Source: Bacteroidota bacterium (GTDB lineage: Bacteria; Bacteroidota; Bacteroidia; Bacteroidales; UBA10428). From it: 64,000 nucleotides of DNA. The notes below the pieces were generated by a model. It searched no databases. It saw nothing but the letters and a program-made list of their open reading frames with translations, and was not told the origin of the DNA. The stretch is from positions 2,480,001 through 2,544,000 of the forward strand of contig CP065006.1 in NCBI GenBank assembly GCA_016699695.1, in the 5' to 3' direction. The translations under genes and the position numbers were made by a program. This document shows, one piece after another, positions 25,497 to 33,953 of the stretch. Each line of letters begins with the position of its first letter. Position 1 is the first letter of the stretch.

Positions 25497-26912
25497 ATGA
25501 ACTCCAGAAATCAATTTCTTAAATACCTGATTAGTGATTACATCACGGCTATTGCTGCCTGGGTTTTATTCTATGTATACCGAAAAACACAGGTCGAACC
25601 ATTGCATTTTGGTCATTCAGTGCCTATTGCATTGAACAACAAGTTTTTCATTGGAGTTGCTATTATACCCTTGGCTTGGATATTACTTTATTTTGCTTCG
25701 GGTTATTATCGCGAAGTAATACGAAAATCGCGCCTGGCCGAACTCTGGTATACAATGCGGATGACCTTGCTTGGGGTAGTGATAATCTTTTTTGGTTTGG
25801 TGCTCGACGATGTGGTTGAGAGCTATTCGAATTATTACCGCTTGTTTGGTGTTTTGTTTATGCTTCAGTTTAGCCTTACTTATCTGCCCCGGCTTATTAT
25901 TAGTACCCAAATGGCCAATCGCATTCACAGAGGCGAGGTTGGTTTTAATACCTTAATTATTGGAAGCAACGAAAAAGCAGTGAATGTCTATAACGAAATT
26001 CTGTCACAACCCTATAGCACTGGTAACCGCATTGTAGGCTTTATTTCGGTTAACAATGGAAATGAACATCCCCTATCGGTTCAATTACCCCTTCTTGGTA
26101 ACCTTAAAAATATCAAGCAAATTATAATTGAATTTGCTGTTGAAGAGGTTATTATTGCTATTGAATACAGCGAACATAATATCATTGAAAAAATTCTGCA
26201 TGTTTTAATTGATAGCAATGTATCTGTAAAAGCCATTCCGGGCATGTACGAGATTATAACTGGTAAGGTAAAAATGTCAGCCATTATGGGCATTCCTCTG
26301 GTTGAAATTTCTCATCAATTAATTCCTCCCTGGCAGGAAAACCTTAAGTATTTTTTAGATATCCTTTTTTCTTTAATGGCATTAATCTTTTTATTTCCAC
26401 TCATTGTATTTTTAATTATTGGAGTGAGGCTTTCTTCCAAAGGGCCAATTCTTTACAGGCAGGAGCGCTTGGGTAAAAACGGGAAAATATTTACCATACT
26501 TAAATTCAGGTCAATGTATACTGATTCCGAAAAAAATGGTCCGGAATTGTCTTCGGAAAACGATATGCGAACTACACCCTTTGGACGATTCATGCGCCGC
26601 TCGCGACTAGATGAGATACCTAATTTTATCAATGTGCTGAAGGGAGATATGTCTTTAGTGGGGCCAAGACCAGAGCGCAAATATTATGTCGATCAGATTG
26701 TGCAAAAAGCACCTCAGTTTATCCAATTGCTAAAGGTCAGACCGGGTATTACCAGCTGGGGTCAGGTTAAATATGGTTATGCCAGAAACATCGATGAGAT
26801 GATTCGTCGTATGAAGTACGACTTGATATACCTCGATAACATGTCGCTCTATGTCGATTTTAAAATAATGATCTACACCCTCAATACCATTCTGAAGCGC
26901 AAAGGGATGTAG
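25497..26912 (+). CDS. Undecaprenyl-phosphate sugar phosphotransferase (WcaJ/WbaP type)
   Basis: 471 residues. Four N-terminal membrane segments (about 10-130), a CoA-binding-like NAD domain (about 145-260), a fifth hydrophobic segment (LDILFSLMALIFLFPLIVFL) and the C-terminal catalytic domain of polyprenyl-phosphate hexose-1-phosphate transferases: GPILYRQERLGKNGKIFTIL, KFRSMYTDSEKNG, SRLDEIPNFINVLKGDMSLV and GPRPE. Known reaction: moves a sugar-1-phosphate from a nucleotide sugar to undecaprenyl phosphate, the first step of exopolysaccharide or O-antigen assembly. No polysaccharide cluster is adjacent, so it looks like a stand-alone initiator. Sugar specificity is unknown. Confidence 0.94.
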   Translation: MNSRNQFLKYLISDYITAIAAWVLFYVYRKTQVEPLHFGHSVPIALNNKFFIGVAIIPLAWILLYFASGYYREVIRKSRLAELWYTMRMTLLGVVIIFFGLVLDDVVESYSNYYRLFGVLFMLQFSLTYLPRLIISTQMANRIHRGEVGFNTLIIGSNEKAVNVYNEILSQPYSTGNRIVGFISVNNGNEHPLSVQLPLLGNLKNIKQIIIEFAVEEVIIAIEYSEHNIIEKILHVLIDSNVSVKAIPGMYEIITGKVKMSAIMGIPLVEISHQLIPPWQENLKYFLDILFSLMALIFLFPLIVFLIIGVRLSSKGPILYRQERLGKNGKIFTILKFRSMYTDSEKNGPELSSENDMRTTPFGRFMRRSRLDEIPNFINVLKGDMSLVGPRPERKYYVDQIVQKAPQFIQLLKVRPGITSWGQVKYGYARNIDEMIRRMKYDLIYLDNMSLYVDFKIMIYTLNTILKRKGM

Positions 26913-26914
26913 TA

Positions 26915-27472
26915 TCATCTCAATTCATGCCGGTTGAGAATGACATACCTGGCGCCGGTTTTATCAAGTATACTTTCATAAAGACAAATCTCTTTAACGA
27001 TCTGAGGTCCGAATGCCACATTATGTTTTACCTGTACATTTAAAATTGCTTCATAAGTGGTTGATTTATTGATTCTCCCTAAAGTAATGTGGGGCATTAT
27101 TTTTGATTCGTTTTGCTTAAATCCCAGATTGTTAATCACTTCGTTTACGTTTAAGTAAAGCTTGTCCAGTTCAGGGGTTGGTTTGATGCCCATCCAAAGT
27201 ACCTTAGGCTGCATGCCGCCAAAGATTCCCAGACCGTGCAATTGTATCTCGAAAGGATGAAAACAACTTGCTGTGTGTTCTAAAACTTTGTTGAGTGGAT
27301 CAATCAGATTGGGCGGTGTATTTCCTAAAAAGCGAAGGGTGATATGGAAATACTCTGGTAGCATCCACTTCACACGATACTCCTCAAGTTCCTTTATTAG
27401 TGATAAATAGAAATTCTGAATGGCTCTGGTAGGTTCTACCTCAATGGCTATAAAAAGCCTGCGGTTGGCCAT
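26915..27472 (-). CDS. thpR: RNA 2',3'-cyclic phosphodiesterase
   Basis: 185 residues from the ATG at 27472 (MANRRLFIAIEV), the usual family opening; an extension to 27502 would overlap the upstream gene. Two H-x-T-x motifs, H43ITL and H128ITL, define the 2H phosphoesterase fold. Known activity: hydrolysis of 2',3'-cyclic phosphate ends to 2'-phosphomonoesters, with weak ligase activity in some relatives. It follows the DUF4294 gene by 10 bases and its stop is two bases from the convergent sugar transferase stop. Confidence 0.9.
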   Translation of the reverse strand: MANRRLFIAIEVEPTRAIQNFYLSLIKELEEYRVKWMLPEYFHITLRFLGNTPPNLIDPLNKVLEHTASCFHPFEIQLHGLGIFGGMQPKVLWMGIKPTPELDKLYLNVNEVINNLGFKQNESKIMPHITLGRINKSTTYEAILNVQVKHNVAFGPQIVKEICLYESILDKTGARYVILNRHELR

Positions 27473-27482
27473 TGCAAATGCA

Positions 27483-28082
27483 TCAGAGCTGACCATTTTC
27501 AATTAGCATCACAATCTCATTAATCAACTTATCTTCTCCCTCGGCATCGAAAGTTGTTTTCAGGTTATGTCCAAACACACGGGCAAGGGTTTGCCAGAAA
27601 AAAGCCGAGAAGTTCCCTTTGAGTTCTTTTAATAAGTCATATGATGTCTCACCGATTTCCCTATCAATCAATTTAATCAGAATGGTACCCTGCGAGATTG
27701 TGAGTTTTTTTAGTTCACCCTCAAATTCTTCTTTCAACTCTACTTCAACCTGGTCCATGTATTTCCTTTTTTCCTTTTCAGTATTTAAAGTTGAAAGTTT
27801 CACAGCTACTTCATCGTACTTGTTTTTTGCCATTTTTGCGTAAGGGTAAACTTTTTTCACATTTCGCACCAATTTCTGGTACCTGCGCATATCTCTTGGC
27901 GAGTTAAAGGTGCGCATTGGAAGTATGTATACCTCTTTAATAGAAGCAACCAGAATGGTATCTCCATCGACAACTATTCCGTAGAGTACATTCTCACCCT
28001 TTGCAGCCAGTGTGTCCTGTGCATGCAGGTTTGCACCAAATAATAAAATAAAGGATAATATGCTAAGGATTTTTTGCATCAT
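27483..28082 (-). CDS. DUF4294 domain-containing secreted protein
   Basis: 199 residues. A Sec signal peptide (MMQKILSILSFILLFGANLH, cleavage near AQDT) precedes the DUF4294 domain: a short beta part (LYGIVVDGDTILVASIKEVY) and a helical, charged part with the family motif LVRNVKKVYPYAKMAKNKYD. The family is confined to Bacteroidota and its function is unknown. The next gene, ThpR, starts 10 bases after the stop, so the pair likely forms an operon. Confidence 0.85.
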   Translation of the reverse strand: MMQKILSILSFILLFGANLHAQDTLAAKGENVLYGIVVDGDTILVASIKEVYILPMRTFNSPRDMRRYQKLVRNVKKVYPYAKMAKNKYDEVAVKLSTLNTEKEKRKYMDQVEVELKEEFEGELKKLTISQGTILIKLIDREIGETSYDLLKELKGNFSAFFWQTLARVFGHNLKTTFDAEGEDKLINEIVMLIENGQL

Positions 28083-28193
28083 ACCGGTATATCACAATAT
28101 TCATACCATTCGCAAAACGCATGTCTAAAAAAAAGGACAAATTTTCGAGATTTTGTTGCTCAATGCTTAAACGAAATTATAAAATTTATGTTC

Positions 28194-28202
28194 TACCTTT
28201 GA
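28194..28202 (+). promoter_or_regulatory. -7 box upstream of the CDGSH gene
   Basis: TACCTTTGA matches TAnnTTTG exactly, 36 bases before the ATG at 28238. No clear -33 TTTG lies at the expected distance, so the promoter is moderately supported. Confidence 0.45.
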
Positions 28203-28237
28203 TATGATTAGGGTGAAAAATTTAAGCTGGCGAATGA

Positions 28238-28702
28238 ATGGAAGAGAATAACAGGGAATATACCAATGGTGAAATAACCGTTTACTGGCGTCCGAAAGAA
28301 TGCGTGCATGCAACTACTTGCTTTAGGGAATTGCGCTCGGTATTCGATCCCGGGAAGCGACCCTGGGTAAATATGAAGGGAGCCTCGACAGAAGAGATAA
28401 TTCGAATTGTAAACCTTTGCCCTACGGATGCACTTACCTATAAATATAACCAGGTAACTGCAAAACCCGCCGCATCACAGCAAATCCATATGGAGGAAAA
28501 AAATGATAGTAGCCCACTGTCAGTAGAAGTTCGGGTAATGCGCGATGGTCCTTTGGTAGTAAAGGGTGAATTTAAAGTTACCGGTGCCGATGGCCAGGAA
28601 ATGAAAAAAATGAGAATTGCGTCCTTCTGCCGTTGTGGCCATTCGAACAATATGCCTTATTGCGATGGTACCCACCGTAAGATTGGCTGGGCAAGCGATT
28701 AA
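28238..28702 (+). CDS. Fer4_19 plus CDGSH iron-sulfur protein
   Basis: 154 residues with two iron-sulfur modules. Residues 1-75 match the divergent (4Fe-4S) Mjp domain (WRPKECVHATTCFRELRSVF then VNLCPTDALTY). Residues 95-150 are a CDGSH domain whose ligands C131, C133, C142 and H146 (CRCGHSNNMPYCDGTH) bind a [2Fe-2S] cluster. The combination is common in bacteria and thought to act in redox or Fe-S sensing; the partner is unknown. It is followed 32 bases later on the same strand by arginine deiminase, possibly in one operon. Confidence 0.9.
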   Translation: MEENNREYTNGEITVYWRPKECVHATTCFRELRSVFDPGKRPWVNMKGASTEEIIRIVNLCPTDALTYKYNQVTAKPAASQQIHMEEKNDSSPLSVEVRVMRDGPLVVKGEFKVTGADGQEMKKMRIASFCRCGHSNNMPYCDGTHRKIGWASD

Positions 28703-28734
28703 AGGCGTTAATTTTTCAATCTCAAAGAAACATC

Positions 28735-29970
28735 ATGCTACAAGCTGGAATTTTTTCTGAAACATCTAAACTCGAAACAGTTATTATTCATCAACCAGGT
28801 GCCGAGGTAGAGAATATGACACCCGAAACTGCCGAGCGGGCACTTTATAGCGATATACTTAATTTGCCTATTGCGCAACAGGAATACATTGAATTTAAAG
28901 GGGTTCTGCAAAAAGTGGCAGAAGTTATAGAGGTAAAGGACCTTTTGTCCAAAGCCATAAAAAATCCTGGAGCCCGTGGCGAGATAATTGACAACCTGGT
29001 ATATTACTCGCAGCAACCACAGCTTCGGGTAGAGTTTAATCAGAAAAGCGATGAGGAGCTCATTGTTTCGCTAATCGAAGGTGTGCCTATGCCGCAGTTA
29101 TCGCTTTCGAACTTTTTACGCAACGATAAATTTGCCATCAATCCTTTGCATAACATGTTTTTCATGCGCGATGCATCTTTTACCATTGGCCAAAATGTGT
29201 TTATCAGTTCCATGGCCAGCGCCATTCGTAAACCTGAAGCCAGAATGATGGAAATTATTTACAAGAATACACTTGCTCCAGGTCACAATGTGGTGTACCT
29301 CAATGAGCTTGAATCAGAGCTCATTACCATCGAAGGTGGCGATGTGCTGGTTGTTTCTCCCGAAATTCTGATGGTTGGCATTGGTCTGCGCACAAGCCCT
29401 GAAGCGGTAGATACCCTGATTCGAAAGGTGGCAACCTATCAGCCCCTAAAGTATGTGCTGGTACAGGAGTTACCTCGTAAACCAGAGTCCTTTATTCATC
29501 TCGACATGGTTTTTACTTTCTTATCCGATCACGAGTGCATGGTATACCGGCCTGTTATTATCGACGAATCGCATTATCATTCTATTCTGATTAAGGTTGA
29601 GAATGGAGAGACTAAGGAGATTACCTACATCCGTGATCTGATTGACGGATTGAAGATTTTAGGGTTTGACTATAAGCCAATTTTTTGTGGAGGGGGTGAT
29701 AAAATGTTTCAGGAAAGAGAACAATGGCATAGCGGCGCTAATTTTTTTGCATTTGCCCCAGGAAAGATTATGGGTTACGCCCGCAATATCCATACGGCTG
29801 ATGCGCTGAATAGGGCAGGATATCATATTCTCACTGCCGAAGATGTAATGAATGGTCTGGTAACCATCGAAAAGCACGAAAAATGTCTGGTGACCATCGA
29901 TGGTTCAGAACTTGCCCGGGGAGGAGGAGGAGCACGGTGCATGACCATGCCTCTTCGCCGGAGTTTTTAA
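28735..29970 (+). CDS. arcA: Arginine deiminase
   Basis: 411 residues. Guanidino-modifying enzyme motifs: FFMRDASFTIG (substrate Asp), ITIEGGDVLV (Glu), HLDMVFTFL (His and Asp), and a C-terminal nucleophile Cys402 in GGGGARCMTMPLRR. Known reaction: arginine to citrulline plus ammonia in the cytoplasm. Ornithine carbamoyltransferase and carbamate kinase are not adjacent, so the classical ATP-yielding ADI operon is not seen here; citrulline may go elsewhere. Full length. Confidence 0.92.
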   Translation: MLQAGIFSETSKLETVIIHQPGAEVENMTPETAERALYSDILNLPIAQQEYIEFKGVLQKVAEVIEVKDLLSKAIKNPGARGEIIDNLVYYSQQPQLRVEFNQKSDEELIVSLIEGVPMPQLSLSNFLRNDKFAINPLHNMFFMRDASFTIGQNVFISSMASAIRKPEARMMEIIYKNTLAPGHNVVYLNELESELITIEGGDVLVVSPEILMVGIGLRTSPEAVDTLIRKVATYQPLKYVLVQELPRKPESFIHLDMVFTFLSDHECMVYRPVIIDESHYHSILIKVENGETKEITYIRDLIDGLKILGFDYKPIFCGGGDKMFQEREQWHSGANFFAFAPGKIMGYARNIHTADALNRAGYHILTAEDVMNGLVTIEKHEKCLVTIDGSELARGGGGARCMTMPLRRSF

Positions 29971-30026
29971 TACTTTACAGGAGAAGGAAAGGCTTAAGAA
30001 GATTTCGGATTTCTGTTTACTCATTT

Positions 30027-31217
30027 TTAATTAAAAACAGCTTTTACCTTATCTGCTGCCTCCTGAAGTGTAATGGCCGAAAGAACTTTTAAGCCCGATT
30101 TATCGATTAATTCTTTTGCCAGTTCGGCATTGGTACCCTGCAATCTGACGATTACCGGCACTCTTATCGATCCGATGGCCTTGTAGGCTTCTATCACACC
30201 TTCTGCCACTCGGTCGCAACGCACTATGCCACCAAATATGTTAATCAGAATCGCTTTTACATTGGCATCTTTTAATATTATTCTAAATCCTGCCTCTACA
30301 GTAGTGGCATTGGCTGCACCCCCTACATCAAGAAAATTGGCTGGCTCACCTCCGGAGAGTTTTATGATATCCATGGTAGCCATGGCCAAACCCGCCCCAT
30401 TCACCATGCATCCTACGTTTCCATCGAGTTTAACAAAATTTAGGTTGTATTTCGAAGCCTCCACTTCTGCGGCGTCTTCTTCTGAGAGGTCACGAAAATC
30501 GAGGTATTGTTTGTGACGGTAGAGAGCATTGTCGTCCAGCGTTACTTTGGCATCTGCAGCCATTACCTGGTTGTCGGATGTCTTAAAAACAGGATTTATT
30601 TCGAATAGTGTTGCATCGCAGGCCAGATAGGCATTATAAAGTGCGCTCACAAAAGAGGTCATTTCAACAAAGGCTTTTCCCGACAAACCTAGGTTAAAGG
30701 CGATGCGTCGTGCCTGAAAAGCTAGCAATCCAATTAAGGGGTCAATCTCCTCTTGAAAAATAAGGTGTGGTGTTTTCTCAGCTACTGATTCAATGTCCAT
30801 TCCTCCTTCGGTAGAATACATGAGGATAGGTTTTCCGGTCGCCCGGTTGAGTAGCAAACTCATATAAAATTCCGAAACTTCACTTTCGCCCGGATAATAG
30901 ATTCCTTGTTCAATCAGGATTTTATTAACTTTCTTTCCTTCCGGGCCTGTTTGGTGAGTTACAAGAGTCATTCCTAAAATTGCACGTGCATAGGTTTCAA
31001 CATCGGCCAGAGATTTGGCAATTTTTACACCACCACCTTTCCCTCTTCCTCCGGCATGTATTTGTGCTTTCACAGCCAGGGCCATGGCTCCTGTTTCGTG
31101 CATGATCTTTTTGGCTGCATCAACGGCTTCCTGGGGTGTAAAGGCCACAATTCCCATGGGTGCTTTAACTCCATGCGTTCTTAAGATGCTTTTACCCTGA
31201 TATTCGTGAATATTCAT
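30027..31217 (-). CDS. sucC: Succinate--CoA ligase (ADP-forming) beta subunit
   Basis: 396 residues. ATP-grasp domain opening MNIHEYQGKSILRTHGVKAP, with AVKAQIHAGGRGKGGGVKIA as the nucleotide-binding loop and FEINPVFKT and KLDGNVGCMVNGAGLAM in the later ligase part. Known role: beta subunit of succinyl-CoA synthetase in the TCA cycle, giving ATP from succinyl-CoA, with SucD as alpha partner. SucD is not in the window. The gene is monocistronic here, convergent with arginine deiminase and divergent from a SpoU methyltransferase. Confidence 0.96.
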   Translation of the reverse strand: MNIHEYQGKSILRTHGVKAPMGIVAFTPQEAVDAAKKIMHETGAMALAVKAQIHAGGRGKGGGVKIAKSLADVETYARAILGMTLVTHQTGPEGKKVNKILIEQGIYYPGESEVSEFYMSLLLNRATGKPILMYSTEGGMDIESVAEKTPHLIFQEEIDPLIGLLAFQARRIAFNLGLSGKAFVEMTSFVSALYNAYLACDATLFEINPVFKTSDNQVMAADAKVTLDDNALYRHKQYLDFRDLSEEDAAEVEASKYNLNFVKLDGNVGCMVNGAGLAMATMDIIKLSGGEPANFLDVGGAANATTVEAGFRIILKDANVKAILINIFGGIVRCDRVAEGVIEAYKAIGSIRVPVIVRLQGTNAELAKELIDKSGLKVLSAITLQEAADKVKAVFN

Positions 31218-31294
31218 GACTATTTTTTTACTATAGCTTACTAATGTATTTATTTTTTCTTTAATTCGCGAATGTTCTTTCTTAGCTTAAGTCT

Positions 31295-31828
31295 ATGCGC
31301 AAATTATACAACCATGAGTTAAACAGATTAACACCGGAAGAGTTTCGTGCAAGCCGAAAGATTCCTGTGGCTGTGGTGCTTGATAATGTGCGAAGCATGA
31401 ATAACATTGGCTCGGTATTTCGCACTGCAGATGCTTTTCTTATAGAGAAGCTGTATCTGTGTGGTATAACGGCTACACCACCACAAAACGAAATTCACAA
31501 AACAGCGCTGGGTGCTACCGAAACAGTAAGCTGGGTGTATGAAGCTGATACTCTAAAGGTTTTAGAAAACCTTAAAAAATCAGGTTATTGGCTATTGGCC
31601 ATCGAACAAGCTGAAAATAGTATAAAACTTGGCAGCATAGCATTTGAACCAGAACTGAAAATAGCTTTGGTATTTGGCCACGAAGTGCGTGGAGTGCAGC
31701 AAAAGGTTATAGATCTTTGCGATGCCGTGCTCGAAGTACCTCAGTTTGGTACCAAACACTCCATCAATGTTTCGGTGTGTGCCGGAATTGTTTTATGGGA
31801 GATTTCGAAGAACTACCTGATTCAGTAA
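31295..31828 (+). CDS. SpoU/TrmH-family RNA methyltransferase
   Basis: 177 residues. The SPOUT (trefoil-knot) motifs are NNIGSVFRTADAF (motif 1), LVFGHEVRGVQQ (motif 2) and PQFGTKHSINVSVCAGIVLW (motif 3). Known chemistry is 2'-O-ribose methylation of tRNA or rRNA with S-adenosylmethionine. The short length without an extra RNA-binding domain resembles small SpoU members; the target nucleotide is unknown. A bidirectional terminator lies 16 bases after the stop. Confidence 0.9.
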   Translation: MRKLYNHELNRLTPEEFRASRKIPVAVVLDNVRSMNNIGSVFRTADAFLIEKLYLCGITATPPQNEIHKTALGATETVSWVYEADTLKVLENLKKSGYWLLAIEQAENSIKLGSIAFEPELKIALVFGHEVRGVQQKVIDLCDAVLEVPQFGTKHSINVSVCAGIVLWEISKNYLIQ

Positions 31829-31843
31829 AGCAGGTATAAAAAC

Positions 31844-31879
31844 AAAAAAAGCGGAGCAATTAAATCTCCGCTTTTTTTT
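31844..31879. terminator. Bidirectional terminator, SpoU gene and lipoprotein gene
   Basis: A7-GCGGAG (31844-31856) pairs with CTCCGC-T8 (31866-31879) around a 9-nt loop. The U-tract forms on either strand, so it can end both converging transcripts. Confidence 0.9.
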
Positions 31880-31895
31880 ATGTTGTATTCAAATA

Positions 31896-33614
31896 TTATT
31901 TTACAAGGGCAGCAAAGCCTTCGCTTGCAACAAATTTACTGAATTCAGCATCTTTGATAGCATAAGCTTTCCAGGCACCGTCGAGTTCGATAGCACGACG
32001 AAGGTTGTTGATAACCTCTTCTTCGCGACCAGCACGTGCACCAGCAACAGCTTTAAGGTAGTAGTTTATGGCTACTTCACCTTCAACTTGTCCAATGGTA
32101 TTTTGTGCTTTTTCGGTTTCGCCGTTCAGCAATTGAGCAAGAGCAGAGTTAAAAGATACCTGGTTGCCGAGGTAGCTTACTGCAGCTTTATAATCGCCTT
32201 GTTGAATTTTAATGATACCAAGGTTGGCATTAACTGCATCGCCTGCGCCCATGGCTGAGGTAAAGAGTTGTTCGGCAGTTGCCATGTCGCCTTCGAGCAT
32301 CGCAATTACGCCAAGGTTGTTTTTCACTACATCAATTTCTTTAATGGCTTTTGCAGCTTCGAAAGCGGCTTTGGCTTCGGCTACATTGCCAAGTTGAATC
32401 TGAACATATCCAACATTGTTGTGTGCTCTTACGCAATCAGGATATTTTTGAGCAGCTTTTTGATATACAGCTAGTTTTGCGCTATTATCGGCAATAAGAG
32501 TAGCGGCATAAAGAAGTTCCTCAAGATTTAGAGTGTCGATATTTGATTGTGTTAGTGCAACGAGTTCTTCATCAGAATAACCTACTTTTTCAACATCAAT
32601 AATCATTTGTGACCGGCGCAATTCTGGAAGAATAGTTTCTGCAATTTCGTTGTAAGCTGCAGCAATGTTTTTAATTTCTTTTTCTCTTACCGCTGGATCA
32701 GAGTGCATAGAAAGAACACGAAGGATGAGTTCTTTGTCTTTTATGTTCGAAGCTTCCATAGCAGTTTTGAAACCATCCCAGTCTTCTGCAGTAGATACTA
32801 CTTTCAGGAATTCAGCGCTTTCTGCTTCTGTAACTTTAAGTTTCTTCATGGTTTGTTTCAGGTAGTTTTCGGCTGATTTACCACGGTTTTCAGAAAGTTT
32901 GGTGTTCAAATCAACTTCACCATCTGGAGAGGCATAAGCTGAAATTTTTGCTCCTTTAAGCTGAATTCTTTCGTTGGCTTGTGCTTCTTCGATTTTTTTG
33001 TTCAGTTCGGCAACTTCGGCTTTAGAAAGTTCAGTTTTTCTTACATCATATTTATTAATCACATAAAGTATCTGAGCATTGTAGCTCTCTGGAGAAATGC
33101 GTTGGTATTTGTCACCCATCATAATTGCCTGAGGAGTAATTTGCACCAGTGTTGGTGTAGCTATAACGCCAATTGCAACAGGAATGCCAGGGATTTCTAC
33201 TGGAGTTTTGTCTCCAATCTGAGCACTCATTTCAACTACAAGCTGAGATTTAAGCATTTCGGCTTTGTAAGGAATTTTACCGGTGTAGGTGTAGTTTCCA
33301 CCAGCGTAAGGAATCACCTTGTTGTTGGCCTCAACGCTTTCGCCTTGTAAAATAGTAGCTTCGAATTCTGTCTGTCCACCTTCGTATTTCAATACTGGGG
33401 TTGCAGTAACAGTAGCCTTTTTGTTAAAATATTTTTCGGGGAAGGTAACGGTCATTGTTACATCAACTTGACCGCCGTGAGTTTCAAGTGGCGATGGAAC
33501 TACCTGGTATTTTACTGTGTTTGAGTTTTCAACCATCTTGCTTAAGCCACCGCAGCTATTCAGAACTATTGTTGCTGCTGCAATTAATAGAAGGTTTAGT
33601 TTTAAATTTTTCAT
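31896..33614 (-). CDS. OmpA-like/TPR lipoprotein
   Basis: 572 residues. A lipoprotein signal with lipobox ending LNSC (Cys21) is followed by two immunoglobulin-like beta regions (about 30-190), an OmpA-like peptidoglycan-binding segment (KISAYASPDGEVDLNTKLSE then NRGKSAENYLK, about 240-275) and C-terminal TPR repeats (YPDCVRAHNNVGYVQIQLGN, AEAKAAFEAAKAI, about 390-570). It is likely an envelope protein linking the outer membrane and peptidoglycan. The family is widespread in Bacteroidales, but function is unproven. The gene stands alone with a terminator on its 3' side. Confidence 0.85.
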   Translation of the reverse strand: MKNLKLNLLLIAAATIVLNSCGGLSKMVENSNTVKYQVVPSPLETHGGQVDVTMTVTFPEKYFNKKATVTATPVLKYEGGQTEFEATILQGESVEANNKVIPYAGGNYTYTGKIPYKAEMLKSQLVVEMSAQIGDKTPVEIPGIPVAIGVIATPTLVQITPQAIMMGDKYQRISPESYNAQILYVINKYDVRKTELSKAEVAELNKKIEEAQANERIQLKGAKISAYASPDGEVDLNTKLSENRGKSAENYLKQTMKKLKVTEAESAEFLKVVSTAEDWDGFKTAMEASNIKDKELILRVLSMHSDPAVREKEIKNIAAAYNEIAETILPELRRSQMIIDVEKVGYSDEELVALTQSNIDTLNLEELLYAATLIADNSAKLAVYQKAAQKYPDCVRAHNNVGYVQIQLGNVAEAKAAFEAAKAIKEIDVVKNNLGVIAMLEGDMATAEQLFTSAMGAGDAVNANLGIIKIQQGDYKAAVSYLGNQVSFNSALAQLLNGETEKAQNTIGQVEGEVAINYYLKAVAGARAGREEEVINNLRRAIELDGAWKAYAIKDAEFSKFVASEGFAALVK

Positions 33615-33953
33615 AATTCAGAATAATTATTTGATTTACAATTTAGTTTTGCTGGTTACTTGTGTAATAGTTACTTACAAACATACTAATAGTTTAATAA
33701 AAAAAAAATCATTCCCCTCGAAAAGATATCAAAAAGAGTATGATTTTCTGCATGGTCACCTTGAATTTAGTGCTCGAAACCTATTCATATTATTTGCAAG
33801 TGGTTAGAAATCTTTGCTGATAAACTAAAATTAAGGATAATTTATTTTGGTCTCTTTGTTTGATCCGTCCTTGGTCTCGATTGACTGCCTGTTTTCTATG
33901 AATAAGCATCTTAAAGAGTCAAGGCTCCAAATCAATGGAGCCTTGATGCTATC
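33615..33953. other. 339-bp spacer without genes
   Basis: Only the promoter region of the lipoprotein (33615-33720) and a pnp terminator hairpin (33919-33946) are recognised. The AT-rich remainder has no ORF with coding character. Confidence 0.6.
33919..33946 (-). terminator. Terminator hairpin downstream of pnp
   Basis: TCAAGGCTCCA (33919-33929) and TGGAGCCTTGA (33936-33946) form a perfect 11-bp stem with a 6-nt loop, eight bases after the pnp stop on the minus strand. The T-tract after it is weak. Confidence 0.7.
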